DNA of 12,589 nt from Cochliopodium minus. Its lineage: Eukaryota > Discosea > Himatismenida > Cochliopodiidae. The stretch spans positions 1-12,589 of the forward strand of contig JAMYWO010000625.1 of assembly GCA_024220525.1 (NCBI GenBank), in the 5' to 3' direction. The notes beneath the pieces were generated by a model. It saw only the letters and a program-made list of their open reading frames with translations, was not told the origin of the DNA and searched no databases. The position numbers and the translations under genes are program-made. This document shows positions 9,707-12,589 of the stretch, in pieces (the first letter of the stretch is position 1; every line of letters starts with the position of its first letter).

Positions 9707-10623
9707 TTAAAAATTCTTGAAAAAATAATTATCAAAAACACCAAAAAACATATTCGAAAAAATGGATCTGATAATACTTGAAAAACACCCATCATACAAC
9801 CCCAAAAAACCTTTAGACTTTATAATAAAAGTAAAAGTATAAAAGGCGTTGTAATCAGGATAAATAATTCCTTCATTAGAGACCATTCCAGAAACCATCT
9901 GGAATCTCCTAATTGTATCAATGGGATACATCAGAACATGTGTGATAATGGAATTGACTTGGGATAATACCCATTGAAAGAAGATGGTGCTGTTTGGCGT
10001 CAAAAATAAATTCTTCAAAAGTACATTTCCCATGAAATAGATTGTTCTGAAAGGAAGTATACCAGCGATAGATACAAACAATCCTTAAAATAATGATGGT
10101 ATTGGCATAATACAGGATTAAATTGATTTTCCTTTTTACCTTTATACAATGATCTTATTCCTCCTTCATTATAAGTCTTTTTTAAACAATCAATTACCCC
10201 ATTATATTTCTTCATTCCATTCCTATCCAAATCCATCACATATCTCGTCCTGATAAGGTCCAAAGGATAGACGATAATCAATGTTATGGCAGATGATATG
10301 CTTCCTGAAAATATGTTACCCCATACTTGACGATCAGGTTCATATTTCTCCATTCCAAGCGGGAAAAAAAATTTATTTGTTATTCTATTGAGATTTACGT
10401 TGAAATAATTCGTAGGGATATGTCTCAAGCAATTGAGGAGATTTCCTTTAAATAAAGAGGAATATCCTTCATTGATTATCAAATCGTCCATGCAATCCAC
10501 AAATCCATTATATTTCCCTTTATCCATCTGCAATCTCAATTTTATAACATCAAATGGAGCAGTAATTGTCTTTGAAAAAAAAGATCTGGCAAAATCATAA
10601 ATCAAAGAATCTTTATTGAGCAT
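9707..10623 (-). CDS. AAC-like mitochondrial carrier, paralogue 1
   Basis: The minus-strand exons are 10623-10140 and 10083-9707, with a 56-nt intron splitting the Gly of SLYKG. It encodes 286 aa from an ATG preceded by 19 A residues. The three carrier motifs are PFDVIK (23-28), PLDLIR (120-125) and PIDTIR (215-220), with NEGYSSLFKG and NEGGIRSLYKG after the first two. Such six-helix proteins exchange solutes across the mitochondrial-type inner membrane. The closest family is the ADP/ATP carrier: GNLLNCLR, YFMG and VSGM align with it. Lys18, Arg67 and Arg267 match the AAC nucleotide-contact residues. The RRRMMM signature is replaced by RRFQMV, so the exact substrate is uncertain, although adenine nucleotides are likely. 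In helix 4 the usual YD is GN, and helix 6 has FDNYFFK. Its stop lies 55 bp from that of the convergent coiled-coil gene. Confidence 0.9.
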
Positions 10624-10930
10624 TTTTTTTTTTTTTTTTTTTGAACTCAACTTGTTGAGATTTGTTTCAATTAGAGCATGTTTGGATCACACCGTAGTTC
10701 CCTCCACATGTATTGAGACATAATACACTCCTTGTAAGAACAAAAAATTGGTGAATGCAGTATTACTAACATATTGGTTAGACATGTCCAAATATTTAAA
10801 TTTACAGAAAATGAATCCATTTTCCCATTTTTAACCTCAATTTTATCATTTCAGTTTTTTGAATTTTATATTATAAATAACCGCCATAAATTCAAAAATT
10901 AAAATTGGAAAATCAATTTAATTGGAAATC
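10624..10930 (-). promoter_or_regulatory. spacer between the two carrier genes
   Basis: These 307 bp lie upstream of carrier 1 and downstream of carrier 2. They hold the 19-nt A-tract before the carrier 1 ATG and a 14-bp perfect palindrome-like arm pair, CTCAAC and GTTGAG, at 10646-10659. A minus-strand ATG-started frame of 16 codons ends before the gene. I see no convincing extra gene or RNA. Confidence 0.4.
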
Positions 10931-11897
10931 TCATTTATATAGAGATCTGATTTCATCAATCATTACCAATGTAAAAGATGCCAAAGAAGCCCTATAATAA
11001 TTTGCAAGGCAGCCATCAAACAATCCAAAGAATCCCTTAAGTTTAATGATGTAGGTGAAGGTATTCCATGCATTCAATTCTGGATAGAGAAGACCATCAT
11101 ATCCAGACATACCTGATACCATTTGATATCTCCTTATTGTATCTATAGGATAGGTGACTATCTGTGCAAGTATACTGTTAAATTGGGAGATTAGCCATTT
11201 GAGGAAAAAACTGCTTCCTGGAGTGAGAAATAATGATCTGAGAAGATCATATCCAGCGAAATATACATATCTATAAGGAAAGATACCCAAAGCAGATAAT
11301 ATAAACCCTTTTAATTTTAAGAGTAAAATTTAAGTGAACAAAATAATTATATATTGCCTTATTCTGTAAATTATTACATATTTTCTTCTATTCTTAATTT
11401 TGCTTTGTTTTACCTTTATAAAATGATCTTATACCTCCTTCATTATAAATCTTTTTTATGCAATCAATTATTCCATCATACTGAGAATGTCCAAGCACAT
11501 TACGATCAATAGCAATTCTTGTCCTGATAATATCAAAAGGATAAACGAAGATAAGTGAAAATGATCCAGTGAATCCACCAGCTAATAATCCCCTATAAAA
11601 TTGTTGTTTGGTTGTATAATTCTTTTTGCCTTTGGGAAAGAATAATTCATTGATTACATCCTTCATCACGTGATTAATAATTTGGGTTGGAAAATTTCGA
11701 ATGCAATTCAATATATTTCCTTTCCATAGAGATATTATCCCTTCCTCTTTGTAAATCTTGTACATTCCTTGAAATGCTCCATCATATTCTCCATTTCCAA
11801 CCTGCAATCTCAATTTTATCACTTCATATGGTGATGATATCGTTTTGCTGATTGATGTGAAGAGTGTATCTTTGATTGATGGAATAATTATCTGCAT
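10931..11897 (-). CDS. AAC-like mitochondrial carrier, paralogue 2
   Basis: The minus-strand exons are 11897-11414 and 11307-10931, the same lengths (484 and 377 nt) as in the neighbouring carrier. The 106-nt intron is at the same codon and phase, splitting the Gly of SFYKG. The 286-aa product aligns to paralogue 1 without gaps at every landmark checked. Motifs are PYEVIK (23-28), PFDIIR and PIDTIR. Lys18, Arg67 and Arg267 again match the AAC nucleotide-contact residues. NCIRNFPTQ, YFAGYDLLR and IDEIR are closer to classical ADP/ATP carriers than in paralogue 1, so this copy looks the more conserved. RRRMMM is again replaced, by RRYQMV, and the helix 5 to 6 loop carries FDG where the carrier signature expects a basic residue. 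Adenine-nucleotide exchange in mitochondria or a related organelle is the best guess. The stop is TGA. Confidence 0.9.
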
Positions 11898-12026
11898 TTT
11901 TTTAAAAAATTCTGAAAGGTGAAGATTAAATTTGGATTGATTTATAAATTAATATTTAAAACAAAAAAAAAAAAAAAAAATATATTATATTTTTGAATAT
12001 TTAAATCTATTTATTTATATCCATAG
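11898..12026. other. spacer upstream of carrier 2 and the GATA unit
   Basis: This AT-rich stretch has an A-run near 11961-11978 and a pyrimidine-rich end CCATAG that serves as the 3' splice site of the GATA exon. It contains no ATG on the plus strand, so it offers no start for that gene. It probably includes the promoter of carrier 2. Confidence 0.4.
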
Positions 12027-12248
12027 CATTGTAAACTATTCCCTGGAAAATTTTGCTGGTATTGTGGAACCACAAAAACAACGGAATGGAGAAGAGGTCC
12101 AGATAGAAAGAACTGGTAAAGAAAAAAACTTTTTTGAAATTATGTTCTCATTTTTAAACAAAAATAACTAACACTTTTTAGTTTGTGTAATGCTTGTGGT
12201 TTAAGATTCTCTCAAAATAAGAAAAGAGAAAAATTGATTACTCGGTAG
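12027..12248 (+). CDS. GATA-type zinc finger, start not found
   Basis: Two exons are seen, 12027-12115 and 12182-12248 (TAG). The 66-nt intron (GTAAAG...TTTTTAG) contains a textbook branch sequence, ACTAAC. The 51 visible residues form one GATA finger: CWYC, then WRRGPDR, then CNACGLRF, with C-x2-C-x18-C-x2-C spacing, followed by a basic tail. GATA fingers bind DNA at GATA-like sites as transcription factors. The spacing and the WRRGP-CNACGL core are those of plant, fungal and amoebal members. The first exon starts right after a splice acceptor and has no Met, and no ATG lies between it and carrier 2. So either an upstream exon lies antisense to carrier 2, or this is a truncated copy. The finger itself is intact, and the short tail ends the gene quickly. 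Confidence 0.65.
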
Positions 12249-12510
12249 AATCCCTATTCAAGATTTGTTGAACTAAAAAAAATTTTGTGTATTCCATCAA
12301 TGTGTATACTCATCGAAAGACTTGATTATAAACTTATGATCTCTTGTTTAAAAAAAAAAATGAATTTTGTAAAATAATATAATATTAAAAAAACTAGAAA
12401 AAAGAAATTGATTATTTGTCTCATATTCTGCACATATATTGATTTTTGAAAGATGAAATCTAACACCAAAAATAAGAATAATGTTTTTTTTTTTGAATTA
12501 AAATTGTAAC
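12249..12510. other. noncoding stretch, nothing recognised
   Basis: This AT-rich sequence has short homopolymer runs and stops in all frames. I see no tRNA-like fold, gene or repeat. It probably contains the 3' end regions of the GATA unit and of the minus-strand gene at the edge. Confidence 0.5.
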
Positions 12511-12588
12511 TTAATATGAAATCTTTCTCAAATTTCTTCTTCTCAAAATTTCTTCAACCAAACCTTCCAAACCATTTCTAATTCTTGT
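12511..12588 (-). CDS. possible C-terminal fragment of a minus-strand gene
   Basis: On the minus strand a frame is open from the window edge for 25 codons to TAA at 12513-12511. It is helical and charged (GLEGLVEEIL, then basic residues). A second frame is open for 15 codons over the same bases. Too little is visible to name a family or to be sure that it is coding. Confidence 0.3.
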   Translation of the reverse strand, partial: TRIRNGLEGLVEEILRRRNLRKISY

Positions 12589-12589
12589 A

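Noticed and set aside
10624-10650. Lysine-run N-terminal extension of carrier 1
   Set aside because: It would need a TTG start and only reads through the A-tract of the leader. The ATG at 10623 gives the same length as the paralogue.
10690-10745. Short minus-strand frame upstream of carrier 1
   Set aside because: It has only 16 codons with no family resemblance and no supporting splice pattern. It could be a leader frame, but nothing shows it.
9707-11897. Naming the carriers as definite ADP/ATP carriers
   Set aside because: Contact residues fit, but the RRRMMM signature is missing, so only AAC-like is supported.

Overview
The window is an AT-rich stretch of a nuclear protist genome with short spliceosomal introns and very close gene packing. 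I find 20 GT...AG introns of about 35 to 222 nt, and reading frames that only make sense once these are removed. TAA, TAG and TGA all act as stops, so the code is standard. A-rich leaders precede the start codons. The gene content (AAC-like mitochondrial carriers, a very large ankyrin protein, a GATA finger, an amoebal or giant-virus style Nudix protein, a long coiled-coil protein) points to an amoeboid or other free-living protist. I cannot name the lineage from sequence alone.

Layout, left to right. (1) The 3' part of a gene for a heavily N-glycosylated, probably secreted protein (+, 49-1295). (2) A convergent Nudix hydrolase gene (-, 2060-1336) in three exons, 40 bp from its neighbour. (3) A divergent 176-bp spacer, then a seven-exon ankyrin-repeat gene (+, 2237-5369, 916 aa) in which each internal exon is one module of about 100 residues. 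(4) After a 119-bp spacer, a nine-exon coiled-coil gene (+, 5489-9651, 1130 aa). Its N-terminus resembles the CC1 box of dynein-dynactin adaptors and its C-terminus carries a recent tandem repeat. (5) Two tandem mitochondrial-carrier paralogues on the minus strand (10623-9707 and 11897-10931), both 286 aa and both split by one intron at the same codon. (6) A short spliced GATA zinc-finger unit (+, 12027-12248) with no visible start codon. (7) Mostly empty sequence, then a possible C-terminal fragment of a minus-strand gene at the right edge.

These are ordinary unlinked eukaryotic genes, not an operon. The only clear local relationship is the duplicated carrier pair. The most unusual items are the exon-per-module ankyrin gene, the CC1-box-like coiled-coil protein with a stop-free 126-nt intron that would add a hydrophobic segment if retained, and the AAC-like carriers that keep the three nucleotide-contact basic residues but have lost the RRRMMM signature. 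All gene models below are joined by eye from splice signals and reading-frame continuity; none is confirmed by transcripts.
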